In this document: positions 35,401-48,206 of the stretch, one piece after another | Position numbering within the stretch: the first letter of the stretch is position 1 | Layout: each line of letters starts with the position of its first letter | Assembly: GCA_030704615.1 (NCBI GenBank) | Contig: CM060731.1 | Coordinates: 15,998,001-16,058,000, forward strand | Direction of reading: 5' to 3' | Length of the DNA stretch: 60,000 bases | Source: Takakia lepidozioides | Taxonomy: Eukaryota; Streptophyta; Takakiopsida; Takakiales; Takakiaceae | Program-made: the position numbers and the translations under genes | Notes under the pieces: model-generated | The model's database searches: none | What the model saw: only the letters and a program-made list of their open reading frames with translations | What the model was told of the DNA's origin: nothing

Positions 35401-36170
35401 TCATTACACAGTCACTATTCACTCCATCTTTTCCTTCTACTTACGTTGCTCCTTTGCCTTTACTGCACTCTCTTCAACACATCCTTTGTCAAGACAATGT
35501 CCAGTCAACCTACTCAACACTTCTGTACTGGTCCCACTGCCCAGCTCTATTTCTTTTTCTTCCATTCTTTATGCACATTGCTTTCTGTTTTTTTTGGGGT
35601 GTCAAGAGATGCTCAAGGCTTCTCCCTAGTTTAGATAATATTTGAATACACAAGCATTTGAAGGCACCCACTGCCAGCAATCAGAATATCCCTATTACTC
35701 CTATCCTTTTCCACCTCATTTTTCTTTTTCTCATCCCATTTCAGTCACATGTTCATTTGTAGCCAAAAGTAGTAATAAACGCCAACCCTCCTGATCTCCT
35801 GATGAACATGACCCCCCTTCATGTTATCGCTAGGCAGTAAAAACACAACAGTCACCCATAGAGTCTGTTGAAACTTGAAACCTTAAGGGAAAAGATAGCC
35901 ATTTTATTAGTAGAAATTCTTATTACATAATAGTCCACCAAGAAGCTGGAGAAAAACCAACTAACTTCTAGAGATTTATTGTAATTTAATGTTCAAAAGT
36001 TGATATGATTTACTGAGTCTTTTGTCAGGTAAGTGTTGATGGGTAGGTGTTGGCTTCAGAACCAACAAGTCCTCCATTGACAGCCAAAAATAAGTAAGAA
36101 AATCTTGAACCAAAAACAAATGTTGTTTTGCAGCTTTATAACACATGACTTTGTGAACCAAAATATTATC
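32401..36170. other. Intergenic, with a GC-rich island carrying a G-box
   Basis: The segment 32790-33200 is markedly GC-rich and CpG-rich compared with its surroundings and has a G-box in GCCACGTGG at 32923-32931, about 1 kb 5' of the HD-Zip start. A second G-box lies at 35388-35393. Open frames in the island occur on several frames at once, as expected from composition, and have no domain. The rest holds nothing recognised. Confidence 0.4.
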
Positions 36171-36178
36171 AACAGTCA

Positions 36179-36240
36179 GTAGCTCAGTTGGACAGTGCCT
36201 TGAGTGCCACACAGATGAATCTGGGGTCAAATCCTGCTAC
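36179..36240 (+). other. tRNA-like sequence (tRNA pseudogene or SINE head)
   Basis: TAGCTCAGTTGG at 36180-36191 is a perfect D-arm/box A pattern and GGGTCAAATCC at 36224-36234 a good T-arm/box B pattern, at the spacing of a tRNA gene. The anticodon stem and acceptor stem pair poorly, so it is probably not a working tRNA. It could be a decayed tRNA or the head of a short retroposon. Confidence 0.45.
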
Positions 36241-38329
36241 TTGACGGGTGTGCTATGTTCTTCTCCCACTTCCCTTGGGCCAATGACTCAGTGGGGACGT
36301 GATGAAAAATCACTGGAGAGGAAGAAAACATACATCGCACGTTTCCTGTTGAGTTGGTGAACTGTAGCTATCGATGTTAGAGTTCCAATATTCAAATCAA
36401 CTTGATCTCCGTAAAGTCGTTGACAGACCAAGTCCGTGACTTGTGCAAAGATTACTATTCAAGGCACAATATGAAAGTTGCGTACTACCTACCGCTCCTT
36501 AATGATGGGCAGTCGTGAGAAGGGCAGGGCATGGAAGGAAAGGCGTATTGATGGGAGGTAAAGCTGGAGATAGTGCATTGAAGCAGCCTCGCCTGCACTC
36601 TTCTTTCGCTTTGTCTGCCACCTTCCCAACACCTGTCTGTAGGCGAAGATCTAACTGCTGACGACGATCTTCGCATGACCTCTCCACTCGTTTCAAGCAT
36701 CTGCAAAGTCTATTATTTTAACATTGCAAATACCTAAAGAACTGTGGGCACGGAACATCATGGTAGACAACCATTCCGAGAATCTGCAGAATGGAAAGGG
36801 AGGTAGGTATCATCTGGTTCCGAAAGATCCTGGAAAGCTGTTAGAAAACAGTATACCTAGCCCGTGGGTAGATACCAATTAACACCGAGCGACTGCAATT
36901 CAATCATCGATGCATACCTACGTATGCAACTTCCTTGTGGAGAGAGGATATATGTTATTATACAAACCCAACCGACACGAAATATGTGGGGCCATCCATA
37001 CCGGGCCACACGCTGCCAGAACTTCCATGCTGGACCTTTTCCCGCTCAAGTTTCCCAATTCCCACATGGATTGGCTTGCCGCTTCTCTACACCTGGTCGC
37101 CTGATCCCTTCATAATTGCAAACATAGATGCCACGGAAAGGTCTATACTGGAAACCGCGAATATGGTAGATACTAGAACATGGTGAATGTCGTGGATCGA
37201 CGGCGGAGTCGCTGATTCACTTATGGGTGATATTAGAGTCTAGACTAAACACGAAATTTTGGGTGTGTAATGAATTGGCACGACCAGCCTGCCCAAGTCG
37301 TAGGGAAGACTCATCATCTCTTCATGCTCTACATAATTGTGACATCCACCCGCAAATGATCATGGATGCTCTGACACCTTCGAGTGCAAGTCTGCCACAC
37401 TGCACTGAGAGTGTGGGTAACCCTCTGCCCACTTCAAGCAACGGTGTCGCTTGTTTATGGTGGCCACCTGGAGCGAATGTCACGCTTGGAGAGGCTCGTA
37501 TCTCTCTAGTTTTTATGTAATCAGATTGAGTCAAGATCCTTGGTGATGAATCCCATCTTTCGGAGCACATGCAATCTGCAAACTGCAGCAGTCTAACGGA
37601 GGTGCTGCTGTAAATGCGCAGAGTGAGTAATTGGCGTGATGATGTTTACCACGCGGCTCTCTCATAGTCTGACTAGTTGTTCCCTTTTCAACTGGAGTCT
37701 GGTCCATATATACCTTCATCAACAAATGTTTGTATATCTAGCAAAGTTGTATGATTGCAACTGTGAGAAAAGTTGACTGACTTCAGGATTCCCACACACC
37801 CAAAAAGAAAAAGAAAAAAAGGGTACCTACATATATGTACCAATATATGTATTCTACATTCTACAAAGCCTTGACTATGTGTCCGAACTGGAGAAAAAAA
37901 AGTCGATTATGCGGAAACAGGCCTAAATTATTAGTCTTCGTTCCTAATGGTACCTTTTTCCGTAACATCATACTTCAATTACTACTTGACCCCCCTGACT
38001 AGGTCGGTGGTGTTTGAATAGTAGTAACCACTGAAAAGTTGGAGACTAGTTTTGTAGACAGCAGGGTTAGGGTCCCCTAGGTCCCCTAAGTACCCACGTC
38101 ATCGTCACGCCGCAACATCATTTCTTACAAAATTGCCCAAACTATTTATTTAAAAAACAGAAAGTTGTGTAACATGAACGTTTCTCCTCTTAGCATTTGC
38201 GTAAATCTATCATATACCTTGGATATGATTAGAATGCTCAACCAAGGAATTGTGTGATGTTTACAATGTCCTACCCTTTCATTTTAATCTTGAAACTTGA
38301 ATGTTGTCACAACGTGGAGTGCAACATAT
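36241..38329. other. Intergenic, no gene recognised
   Basis: Short frames only (for example near 36500, 37000 and 37350-37570) without known domains. Nothing further could be supported. Confidence 0.45.
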
Positions 38330-38530
38330 GGTAGATGGTTTAGTGGTTAGGGCAGAAGACTACCTTCCATGTGGTGGTCACCCATTATAGCCAACGCGGC
38401 TATTAAAACTAATAGCCATATCAATTGGACACCTAATGTATGGATATTGGGAATTTCTGTCGATTTCACCTTCCTTGGTTATGGCTGTTAAAAGGTGTCC
38501 ATCTTCCAAACCAAATGTAAGTGCTTACGT
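38330..38530 (+). mobile_element. Possible divergent SINE-like copy
   Basis: A tRNA-like head TGGTTTAGTGGTTAGGGC near 38335 is followed further on by GTTAAAAGGTGTCCATCTTCC, which resembles the body of the 15600-15745 family. The GCAGTAGCCCTTTGG block is not clear, so this may be a different subfamily or an old copy. Confidence 0.35.
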
Positions 38531-41500
38531 ATATTGCTGCAATAGCTAGACTTGTGCTCATATGATACGGACCCGTCTGTTCGGCATGTCCATAGAAATA
38601 AGCCGACAACACCTTTGCCGGTGCGGCCCCACCTTATTAGTTCGAAAAGGTTTTTAAGGTAGTGTAGCCAACATAAGGTATCTCAATGTAACGTCCTCGT
38701 TGGTGTGATTCGCCTATCCGGCAACAGACTTTTTCAAACAACCACGTGTTGTTTGCTCTTTGGGATGTCCGATTGTTCATCAAACCCACTTGATAGGCTA
38801 TGTGGGAGGTTACATGGTGTTGGCAAAGCCGCAATTTGCGTCTTGTTGTTGTAGTAGAGCTTGCTCCCCATGACCATTACCCACACATAAAAAATCCCCT
38901 GTCGGCCGCAAGCTTGGACATGGGAAGGTTAGGTGAATTCGGAGACCGGGCGTAATCATGAAATGCTATGATTGGAAAAAGGACATGCCTTTGGTTGCTA
39001 TATGCTTTCCAAAAAGTGACAGCCCTAATAGTGTTCTTTTTCTTTTTCTTTTTGAACAGGGACGGTGGCCTGGGAATTTTATTTGGAATTATTTTGGGGA
39101 AAAAAAAATAGTTTTTATTGAATGGTTGAAAGAACTTCAATCACTGCCTTCTTTTTTCAACCCCTGATTAGGGTATTGAACCCCTTGTGGAAAAAAATGA
39201 TAGAAAATCTCAATGGGGTCTTTTCAAAGTTGTCTATGATGTCCACACATTTGCCACCCTCTCATTCCTCTCCTGAGGAATTATATACTCACACGTGACT
39301 CCTCATTCCTTCCATCCACTTTCATGGATCTCCTAGAACCATCCATTTGGCTGACATATATAGCCACACTTTTTGTAAGGGTTCATATAGAACTAAAACA
39401 TGGGTTTTCCGCGAATAAAGTATGTGGACAAAAACCCATAGTACAGTTACATGAGGCATTCTTGCGAGGCCGCGCATTCCCATGTACCCCACCTTGCAGG
39501 AAGAAGAACATAGGAGCAATCAGCCAGGGCAGCATCCTAAGTAGGTGATTCAATACAACCATCACAGGAATCAGGAATTCAATAATTTCTCATTTGGTAG
39601 CTGAAGAGCAAATGCTAGTAGTATTAATCAGCAGCTTTTGGCACATAGTAATCACCTAAACAACACTGCTGGTGATTGCTAATCACACAAATTATCATGA
39701 GAAGATCGTTTTGTCACCTTCTACATCTCAAGTCTGTGGTTGGGTTGTAATCAGAGGACTCAGCATGACAGCTGAAAGATCGGAAGAGGGGTATCTGATC
39801 AAACACAATTTGCTCTTGGAAAAGTTATACTATGCAGGTAGCAGGAGCATTTGATCAGGTGGGTGGTAGGATTGCAAGTTGCGAGCTCCATGATTTTGTC
39901 ACCCCAACATTCCTCTCTTCATTGATCAGGTAGGTAAGCTGGTCTCAGATGCTAGTTTTTGACCAACACCTGCGCTTGCTTTACAGCCATGTAATGACAA
40001 GCATCGGTGACAGCTTGCGCAGTTGCTAATAATGCGCACACTCGCTGTGCTCGATTTGTGTGAGAGGCCGTCCAGGTGTGTCAGCTCAGGCTCTTGACTT
40101 GTCGGTCCGTGACCCGGCTCTACAATCCAACTAACCTAGTGGGCCAACAGTGTGATGTAGGCGTTGATGATGGAGGTTTCGAAAGTTTAGAAGAGATTCC
40201 GTAGTCTGCAGGGGAAGAGGAGGGCAGTGATGTTTGGAGGACGACAGAGTGCGCACTGCAAGTGCAGTGGGAGACTGGGAGTACGTCGAAAAGTGGACAG
40301 TGGGGATAGAAAGAGGAGCATGCAACGTAAAGCTCACGCCACCTCACAGTAAAGCAGCCAGTCCGCAATAATGCCAGGACCGCTGAGCGCCTTGCCCGCC
40401 GGTAAACCATGCTACTTTGAGGATAGGGAGGGCAGGACTCCCCTCGAGAGCTGGGGCCGGGCTACTTGTCACCAACTGTAATGCTGTCCCCCTTCTCCTT
40501 TACGCCCAAGTCGCCCCCCCAGTCCCCCACCATACGCCGCACTCCATGGTTTTTCCGCTCAGAAACTGCCTGCAGATGCCTAGGCATAACTTCTACCGGG
40601 CACTTCAGAAGCTTCCATGGTTGGCCTAAGCTAGGGTAGCCTCTAGATACATGTGTGGTGTCGTCCCTTTCGTGTGGGTTTAAGGCTCTCTAGATTTTGA
40701 GGGTCCACACCACACAGCCTTGCACTCGCACCCCAACGCAAATCCCATCACTGGGCCCCCACCGACAGCAGGGGAAGTAACTATCACGTGATCATGACTG
40801 GATGAGAAGAATGATTTCTATATCACGAAGTATGAAAGTTCAAGATATGATGCAATTTTGTTCTCTATGAGACCAGGAATTACCTGGTAAGAAATGGAGT
40901 CGGATGCCTCGCACACTTGATTATTGAAGGGTAGGGTACAGGGGTAGCTGCGGCAGACGACCAAGAGTTGTGACTCGTGAGAGGAAAGTAGTCCACGAAT
41001 TCGGTCATTTCAGCACAGCAATTTCGAGCACCGACTCACTCATATGATTGCAGGGGGGAAGAGTGTACACTATTATCATGCATTACATATACGCAAGTAC
41101 CTGTGTATGCACATCTTGATCATTCGCACAAAATCCCAGTAGGTGCCGACAAATCTCTGTGTGCCCCACTCTCTCTGCTCCCCCCACAATGTGGTATCAT
41201 GCATCGCCCTTTCAATGTCAGATTTTTCCCACTCATTACGGACCTGGATGTCTGAATGTGTACATAGCGCGTAAGAGACACTATCGATATTTTAAAAATC
41301 TCGGCACCACCTCCCTTGTACTGGCAGTTCCACTGTTACAATCCTGTAGGGATCCTGCCAATGGACACACCTGTGTTCACACTCCGTAAAACCCATGACC
41401 ACCTGGTCAAGCTTATCGATACCAGAAGAAAGCTTCAACCCAGGTTCCGCCAAAACCACAGGAGACTGGAAGCTTTGAACTTCGAGAGCTCCCTTGCAAT

Positions 41501-42425
41501 GGCTGGAGATGGAGTTGTCCAAAAGACAATCGCGCCTCTCTAACATCTGTGTGTATTGGCCACACGAGAACAACTTGGTGGGGAAAAGAAAATGAAGGCA
41601 GTCATAAAGGCGCGTCTGTGAATATGCTGTATTAAGTTAACAGATCCGTATGAACACGAAGATGCCGGCACCTTGTCACCTTTAGAAAACAAATCGAACC
41701 CAGATCCTTGGAAAAGTGGTAGATGGTGGAGATGACCACATTTGGTTCATCCACTAGGCATGGTTGCTGGATTTTGACAGTCCCAAACTTGACCATGGGT
41801 CTCCCTGGCCATACCCTAGCAATGAAAACATCAATCACAACATTTTCTTCCAAGTTTCACAAGTGCATTTCATTGACATTTTCAAAATGCAGCTCTCACT
41901 ACCTGATCAGAATTTGCCCATCTGGACCTTTCCCTCTCTCAACCATTTCCTGTGTTCCATGTATTGATTGCATGTATGGCTAACACAGCCCTTGAGAACA
42001 TTCTCTCAACAGACTTTTTTACTTCAGTTTTCAGTGATTTGTTCTAAAGGCCTCATTACAACTCGACAACACCTGAACTTCTGGGGAGGCCCAAAACAAC
42101 AATTTTGAATCCAAAAGTGTTATCAATATTCCACATACAGTTTTAAGGACAGCCTCAAATCTAAAGTGAGGGTAACTTAACATTTCGATGATCACTCCTC
42201 TCGGCATGCTCACACAACTCGCATGTTCACAATTAGGCTATGGCGGGGCTGCAGGGCTTTCTCCCCTTGGAAGTCCTCTTTCATCTCTCTACTTTGAGTC
42301 TTACACCTCGCCTCAAACAAACATCATCAATACCCAGCAAGAATCCATGTTGGGTTGTTATAACATGCAAAGCTCCAGCAAAGCAAAGAACAGGTTTGAC
42401 AACCAGGACCCCAGGCAGGGCAGCA
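38531..42425. other. Intergenic, no gene recognised
   Basis: Scattered short frames without domains. TCACGTGA, a palindromic G-box, is at 40786-40793. An unassigned minus-strand frame at 41292-41573 has no recognised domain and no splice partners I could support. The end next to 42426 is likely the 3' untranslated region of the MPH1-like gene. Confidence 0.45.
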
Positions 42426-45400
42426 CTACTCAGACATGGAGGATTCCACTGGCAATTCAACGAGAGTCTCAACAGGAGCAGTGGACACCTCCAAGGGTTG
42501 GGAATCAATAGCTACTTGCGGCTGAGAGAGGGAAGTAGCACTCGCAAGTGGAGGGGCCTCAGGCACTGCAGCTTGCAGAGCAGCAGGAGGGTTGAACTTG
42601 GCAATGTAGTAACTCAACGGAGGTCCCGAATATGCAGACGCTGGTGAAGTTTCTGGCACTTTCTTCCCAACTGAAAGAAGGATGGAGGATGCACTCGCAA
42701 TTGCAATCAAACCCAACCCAAAGGCAACAGCCAGTGATTCGTCACTTCCCTTGCCAGACCCTCCAGCACTTCCTGTACTGATAGCACTCTCTGCCACGTA
42801 TACAGTTGGCTGTCTCCATCATACCAAACACATTCTATCTATGAGCACCAGTCCTGCAATCGAGATTGACTCTCTATCTGGGCCCATGGACATAACAATT
42901 TTTTTGAACTCCCTCTTTCACCTCTCTCTTCCCTCCTACACTTTCCCTCCTACACTTTCCCTCTCTGCTCCATCCAACCAGGCTCAGGGTCCACAAATGT
43001 CTACTGTCTTTCAATGTCCTGATTAAGACAGCTTTGAAGAGCTTTAAAATGCCTCTGTTGGAGATTGGTTCTCAAGCCAAGATTAATCAACTTGCACAAG
43101 AAGGATAATATAACATTTCAATATCTACATAACCAGTACAAAAAGGAAAAAGATGCATCCATTAGCACCCTCAGGTATTCACCATAGTTACCCAAAATAA
43201 CCTTGCATAAAGATACCGTGCCCCCTGTTTGTCACATATTTATACTAATATTTGAACATTTCTGGTGAACAAGAACTTATTTGTTATACAGTACCAATTC
43301 AGTAATGCAGTAAAATTATGAGTCTGTGCACTGGTTAAGCCAAACTCTCTTCATGCAATCGAATATTTTATGCACTGTAAGGTAGTAGCACAAGGTGCGG
43401 AGCAGGCACACACTCATACATCACAGAACCAACAGACCCATCTCAAACGAAAGTTAAACTAACCTCCACAGCATAGACGTTTGTCTGTCCAGCAGTGTCC
43501 TTCTCCACATACCCTGTCCATTTTCGCTCAGTCCGTGCTAGTGGAGGGTATGTGCCTGCAACCTTGGTCTTCTCTTCTGCCAACCAGTCCATACTCAACT
43601 TCCCCACCTGCGTATACACCTCCAGGGAATCCAATGCTATAACTCTCACGAAATGCAATAACAGAGGAGCTAAATCATATGTGACATAATCTCAACGTAC
43701 ACAGGGAGCTCTATTGAACTCTTCAAGAAATGAGGATCGGGTTGTGTGCTGTGATGAAGAGTCAAAGAGTTCAAAAATAACACATAGTTATCAGTAAATG
43801 AAGACCTTCCTTGCACATAGGTTCACAGGAACCTTGCAGAAATGACTTACACAAGCAAGAATAACATCAATGGAAGTGCGGAGTAAACTACAGACTTTCC
43901 CTTGAAAGATAACTAAATAGATAGAACAAGCACACACGGGACGGTGAGTTCTCTCAGTTTGGTCATTTAATATCATATTCATATTTGCAACCAGGGTAGG
44001 CCTTCTGTGAGAGAGAGAAGAAGAGTGGCAGGGAGACGATACCTCCTTGACAGGGGCGCAATCCTCCTCATTGCATTCCTCGGGAGCCTTCACAGCGTTT
44101 ATCCTGGGCAATCGTCCACTGTGGGACCTTCTGCAAGAGGGAGGAGTCTGGAGATGCATACCCTTTGAAGATGCATACTTGGCCAGGCTCTTGTCAGTTG
44201 AGGCCTTTGGGCGGAACTCCTCCTGTCATCACCCAGGTCATTTGCCCTAGGAATGCATGAGTAAGAACCCAACATGCTGCATACAAGGCAACACTGCATC
44301 ATCCACAACCATTGTCTCATTACATGTAGGGCCCTTCTTTGTCAAAGAAGTTTGGACTGAAGATCCACCTACAGAAGAGGCCCTCAACACCCACATGTGC
44401 AAAGACCATTTACATGTCTGAGAACCACTATCTGAGCACCGTTCATCTTATGTGACCTAGCATCAAGAGCCAGATTTGACAAAGGCTCAGCAGCCTTACT
44501 CCACTTTGGCTCTGGAAGTGGCTTTTCCAGTCAATTGCCACTCCCACACAATGTGAGATTTCCAGGCACACACAGACAATATGGAGGAAGGTTAGGCAGG
44601 CTTATTTCTTCTGAGGATGATAAAGGCACAGACCACCAATTATCTGGACAGAGTGTAACAGTTCCATTAAATTTTGAAATTTTACTCCTGGCGTGCCCAT
44701 CTTCCTTCAGGCTCTGATGGTTACCGCCCTGTTGGCTGCCAGCAAGACTGTTCAGTAAGACTAGCCAATGAAGGTTCTATGGCTTGCTGGTTCAACAAAT
44801 TAGGGCTTCATCTTCTTCACAGATTTTCTACTGTTCAAAACTGATGTCAAGGTTGGATCGCCCCAGCTCCATGGGGGCCATCACTGGTTGTGGAAGGTTT
44901 AAGTGGTTCCATATTGAGATTGCCACGCAAATGAATGCTTAAAGATTTCGGGCAGAGACCACTGTTGTCCATGGGACAGCGCTAGCTAAGTAACCTGAGT
45001 GGTTATTCACTGTCCATTAATTTAAAGGCCCCTTTCAGCAAATTCTGGACAAGTGGTGACAGCAATTGAGTCATTAGTTCCTGAAGTCAGGCCCCTCCTT
45101 GCAATGGATTGGTATCAACATTTCGCTCATGTTGAGAATCTAAGGTTTTTATCACCCGTGACAATTTACACCTTTCAATTGGTTCCACTGTCTGCTGGAG
45201 AGAGAGAGTACAAAAGGAAAAGAGCAACAAGTTGAAGTCTCACCAAACAATTTGGTAATAAGCAATGTACAGGATGAACTTTATGTCAAAACTGATGGAC
45301 CGGGAAGGACGCAGCTTGACCTGTCGGACAGCTGAGTGGAGTCTCCGTGTAAAATACTTCAAGAAATTTGGGTGATTCTACAATACATGGTACTTGCAGA

Positions 45401-45749
45401 CTTCACAATTCCGAAGAACATAGAGTAGAATGCATTCATCTGCTTCAGCACAGATGAATTCCTCATACCTTCTGCATTGAAGCTATGCAACAAAGGCACT
45501 TAACCATATCAAAGAAGTCAAGTAGACTTGAAGCAGGGGAGGCACTATAATTAATATCTGCCATCACATGCCTTCAAGCTTTAACAGTCATCAAATTTGG
45601 ACACTTACGAGGTTGGAGGCCGATGCCACGGCTTGTACGGGGCCAACTGCCTGGGCCACGCACGCCTGGTTAGTTGCTGCAGGTGCAGTGGCAGTCAAGC
45701 GACTTCCGAGAGCCGATATGGTGCTCGCTGAAGCCATCATCTTCGCCAT
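42426..45749 (-). CDS. MPH1-like thylakoid membrane protein (photosystem II maintenance)
   Basis: Four exons, all joined in phase 0: 45609-45749, 44043-44222, 43464-43607 and 42426-42809, giving 282 residues. The start chosen is ATG at 45749 (MAKMMASAST); an in-frame ATG at 45836 is also possible. The first exon and much of the second are rich in Ala, Ser and basic residues with almost no acids, as in chloroplast transit peptides. Then come ECNEEDCAPVKEV, the block KLSMDWLAEEKTKVAG, ERKWTGYVEKDTAGQTNVY and VYVAESAIS. One hydrophobic segment (SLAVAFGLGLIAIASASSIL) is the likely thylakoid span, followed by YSGPPLSYYIAKFNPPAA and a proline/alanine-rich tail. This layout (transit peptide, conserved GYVEKD block, one membrane span, proline-rich tail) is what I recall for plant MPH1, a land-plant protein that protects photosystem II in strong light. 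The name rests on memory of the family. Donors are canonical GT in all three introns. Confidence 0.7.
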
Positions 45750-46025
45750 CTCTCTCACTGAATCAGAGAAACCCACAAGCCCGATCAGAGATGGGTTGGG
45801 AGAGAGAGATTGTGTGGACCACAGGCCGCAGCCCATCTCCTCTCCCTCTCTCACACACAATCCACCAATGCCACAATCAGGATCTAGAATACGTGGATGA
45901 TTAAATATCACAGATCAGGCCCCCATCCATCCAACCAAGCTGCTAAGGGCCCTGCCCCACCTGCAGTTAGGCACCCAATAGTTAGTGTCATTTAAGCTAA
46001 CTATTGGGTTTAGGTGCCCCACTTA

Positions 46026-46460
46026 GGCCCCAGCCGCACCACACATGCTAACGTCTGTCAGGCTAGTGCCTAACTACTACTAACTACAAAAGTACGGCCG
46101 CACGGGCCTGCTTTAAATGTCTTAGCTCTAACTACTGCTATCTACTATTAACTAATCCTTTGTAGTTTATGGCGACTTTTAGTACCTCCCCCCCTAGTGC
46201 TAAATCTAAGCCGGAGCGCCGTTTTCGGGCAGCTGCCCACGCCATTTCGCAGTTTCTAGGAAAAACGGCTAGCAAACAGGGCTGAGGGAAATGGGGGAGG
46301 GGCAGCGAACAATAGTTTATAACTAAACCTGCGCGTAACAAATGTTATACTAACTTTTCAGTGCGGCAACGATAAAGTTAATTGGAGCAGCATTTAGGAA
46401 AGCGGGCCTGCTAAGACATAAGCAGGCGTGCTACGCTAGCCGCGCCATGCAGCCGGGGCC
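46026..46460. mobile_element. Nested MITE, 435 bp, inside the Harbinger-type element
   Basis: The ends are GGCCCCAGCCGCACC and, reverse complemented, GGCCCCGGCTGCATG, flanked on both sides by TTA (46023-46025 and 46461-46463). The TIR wording and the three-base duplication make it a PIF/Harbinger-type insertion within the larger Harbinger-type element. It has no coding capacity. Confidence 0.65.
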
Positions 46461-47110
46461 TTACAGTTATACTAACCGGCACTCCTAATAGTTAGTGCAC
46501 CTCACTAACTGAGATAGAGTAGTTTGGTGTAAAAGTTAACGGGTCTGAAATAGGTTCTTTAAGCTAACAGGTGCACACGTCCTTGCCACGGACGCTTGCC
46601 ATCTCTTTCATCGTGAGAGAGAGTGTTTCAAGGATCGTAGAGTATCGCGAGAGTGTACTGTCGCGAAGGAGCGTGAAGTGGACTGTCGCGGGGGAGCGTG
46701 GAGTGGAGGCTCTGCCTAGATCGAGCTTCATCTACATGCAAGAAGGAGCACAATGTGCAGTGAAGAGAGTGCACCCTAATCAAAGACCGTACACATTTCT
46801 CCTCAAATCTGCGTGCGAACCGGTGAATGCTCAAGGCAATGCAGAGAAGGCGGAGATAGAAAGTTGCAACATAGCATAGGGTTCCAAGGTATATAGAGCA
46901 CATCCTATTTTTTCTGCCTTTGCATACTCTTAGGGCACCTACTTTGCAGCCAAAAGCCTGCATCCCCCCAAAAATGCTGAATATGCCATACATAGATTAG
47001 TTTTGGTTGAAATAAAGCTCTGAGCATTCAAGGTCTCATCATAAGGACAAGGTCTCATATGTCACTTGGTAGGGACTGTTTTTAGACGGGTTCAGACCAC
47101 CAAAACAATC

Positions 47111-48070
47111 ATGACAGAGGAGGACAATTCAGCAGCTCATATGACCAGAGGTATGCTGGATTTCATGATGGAGGGAATGGATGATGAACAACCTGCCATG
47201 GAACATGAACCTATACTAGAAGATGAACTACCCATCGCACCTAGTAGGGTTCAAAAACCCCGGTCAGCTCCAAAGGGGAAGCGGGCTGGAAATCAGGTTG
47301 GAAACAAAGAGAAACAAAACAAGGAGAAACGTGCACGAGCACGTAATTTGGACTTGTTTGAGACACTCTGTTTGATTGCAACAAAGAAAATAGAGTGGGA
47401 GAAATATGAGCAAGCTTCCACTAGAGAGAGAGCCACATTGTCAGCAAATCAGAGATGGGAAATCATTGGAGATTACATGGTTGATCATAACTATGAAAGA
47501 GAAGGAAAGGGATGTAGAACCAAATGGGAGAATATTTTGGCTGACTTCAAGGCGGTGAAGGATTGGGATAAAGTCACTGGAAACGAAACATATTCGACCA
47601 TGTCTTCTAGTGAGAGACATGCAGCAGGGTTGCCAAGGAATTTTGACCAAGAGATCTATGATGTATTGGACAATGTGTTTGAATCTCGTCCTCTATTTAA
47701 TCCCCCGGGTTTGGTTGATAGTTCTAGGCCGACTCCTGCATCATCTACAAGTGGTTCTCCAGAAGATGGTGAACCTCCACTTGTAAGTGCACAAATGCCA
47801 GGTGCTACTCCACCTCCAATAGCGTCCCTAGTTGGGGATAGGGAGCCTGAATCTTCAGGGAAAAATAAAAAATCCAGCCAAGGGTCAGCAGTAGAATGTG
47901 CAATTAGGAAGACTCGGGATAGTTATGTTTCAGTATTCAAAGAACAAACAGAGCATATCAAGGAGAGGGAGGCATCCATGATGGTGCTTGAAGAAACAAA
48001 GTTGGCACTTGAAGAGGGGAAAGCAGCAATGGAGGAGAAGAAGATTATTGAAGAACAAGTTGATCGCTGA
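47111..48070 (+). CDS. Trihelix/Myb-SANT-like protein of a Harbinger-type element
   Basis: An uninterrupted frame of 319 residues starts at the first ATG, 47111 (MTEEDNSAAH). After an acidic N-terminus and a basic stretch (GKRAGNQVGNKEKQNKEKRA) comes a trihelix/SANT-like DNA-binding region, about residues 75-160, with W-centred helices (KIEWEKYEQ, ANQRWEIIGDYM, CRTKWENILADFKAVKDW). A Pro/Ser-rich linker follows, then a C-terminal coiled coil rich in Glu and Lys (MVLEETKLALEEGKAAMEEK). Harbinger elements encode such a protein to escort and target their transposase. A domesticated host trihelix factor is the alternative, but its position between transposon ends favours the mobile origin. The intact frame in a complex full of decayed genes is notable. 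Confidence 0.7.
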   Translation: MTEEDNSAAHMTRGMLDFMMEGMDDEQPAMEHEPILEDELPIAPSRVQKPRSAPKGKRAGNQVGNKEKQNKEKRARARNLDLFETLCLIATKKIEWEKYEQASTRERATLSANQRWEIIGDYMVDHNYEREGKGCRTKWENILADFKAVKDWDKVTGNETYSTMSSSERHAAGLPRNFDQEIYDVLDNVFESRPLFNPPGLVDSSRPTPASSTSGSPEDGEPPLVSAQMPGATPPPIASLVGDREPESSGKNKKSSQGSAVECAIRKTRDSYVSVFKEQTEHIKEREASMMVLEETKLALEEGKAAMEEKKIIEEQVDR

Positions 48071-48132
48071 GCTTTAATTGGAGTGCTTGGTAGTTTGGTA
48101 GGTGTTTTTTAGAAGATTGCGAGTAGAATGAC

Positions 48133-48206
48133 TGACGCTGCCCCCACCACAGGGGCAGCCCCTCATGTGTCCCGACCCCCTGCCCTCAAGGCAAAGGGCC
48201 GCGACA
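48133..48206 (-). repeat. LTR start fragment (inverted piece)
   Basis: Read on the minus strand it begins TGTCGCGGCCCTTTGCCTTG and follows the first 70 or so bases of the 19744-20430 LTR. Homology ends near 48133. It is bordered by CATTA at 48207-48211. The rest of this LTR copy is at about 50790-51450. Confidence 0.75.

Larger units (their letters stand above)
45947..48132. mobile_element. Harbinger-type element, larger segment
   Basis: It starts with GGGCCCTGCCCCACCTGCAG after TAA (45944-45946). The first 42 bases recur almost exactly (one mismatch) at 49617 in the same orientation, after TTA. Subterminal inverted repeats built on ACCCAATAGTTAGTG lie at 45970-46015. The segment carries a Myb/trihelix-like ORF, the usual second gene of PIF/Harbinger elements. 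No DDE transposase is recognised. It appears to have been split by an inversion; the other part is 49617 to about 50776. Confidence 0.65.

Noticed and set aside
41292-41573. 93-residue minus-strand frame as a gene
   Set aside because: No domain, no splice partners and no composition signal distinguishing it from background.
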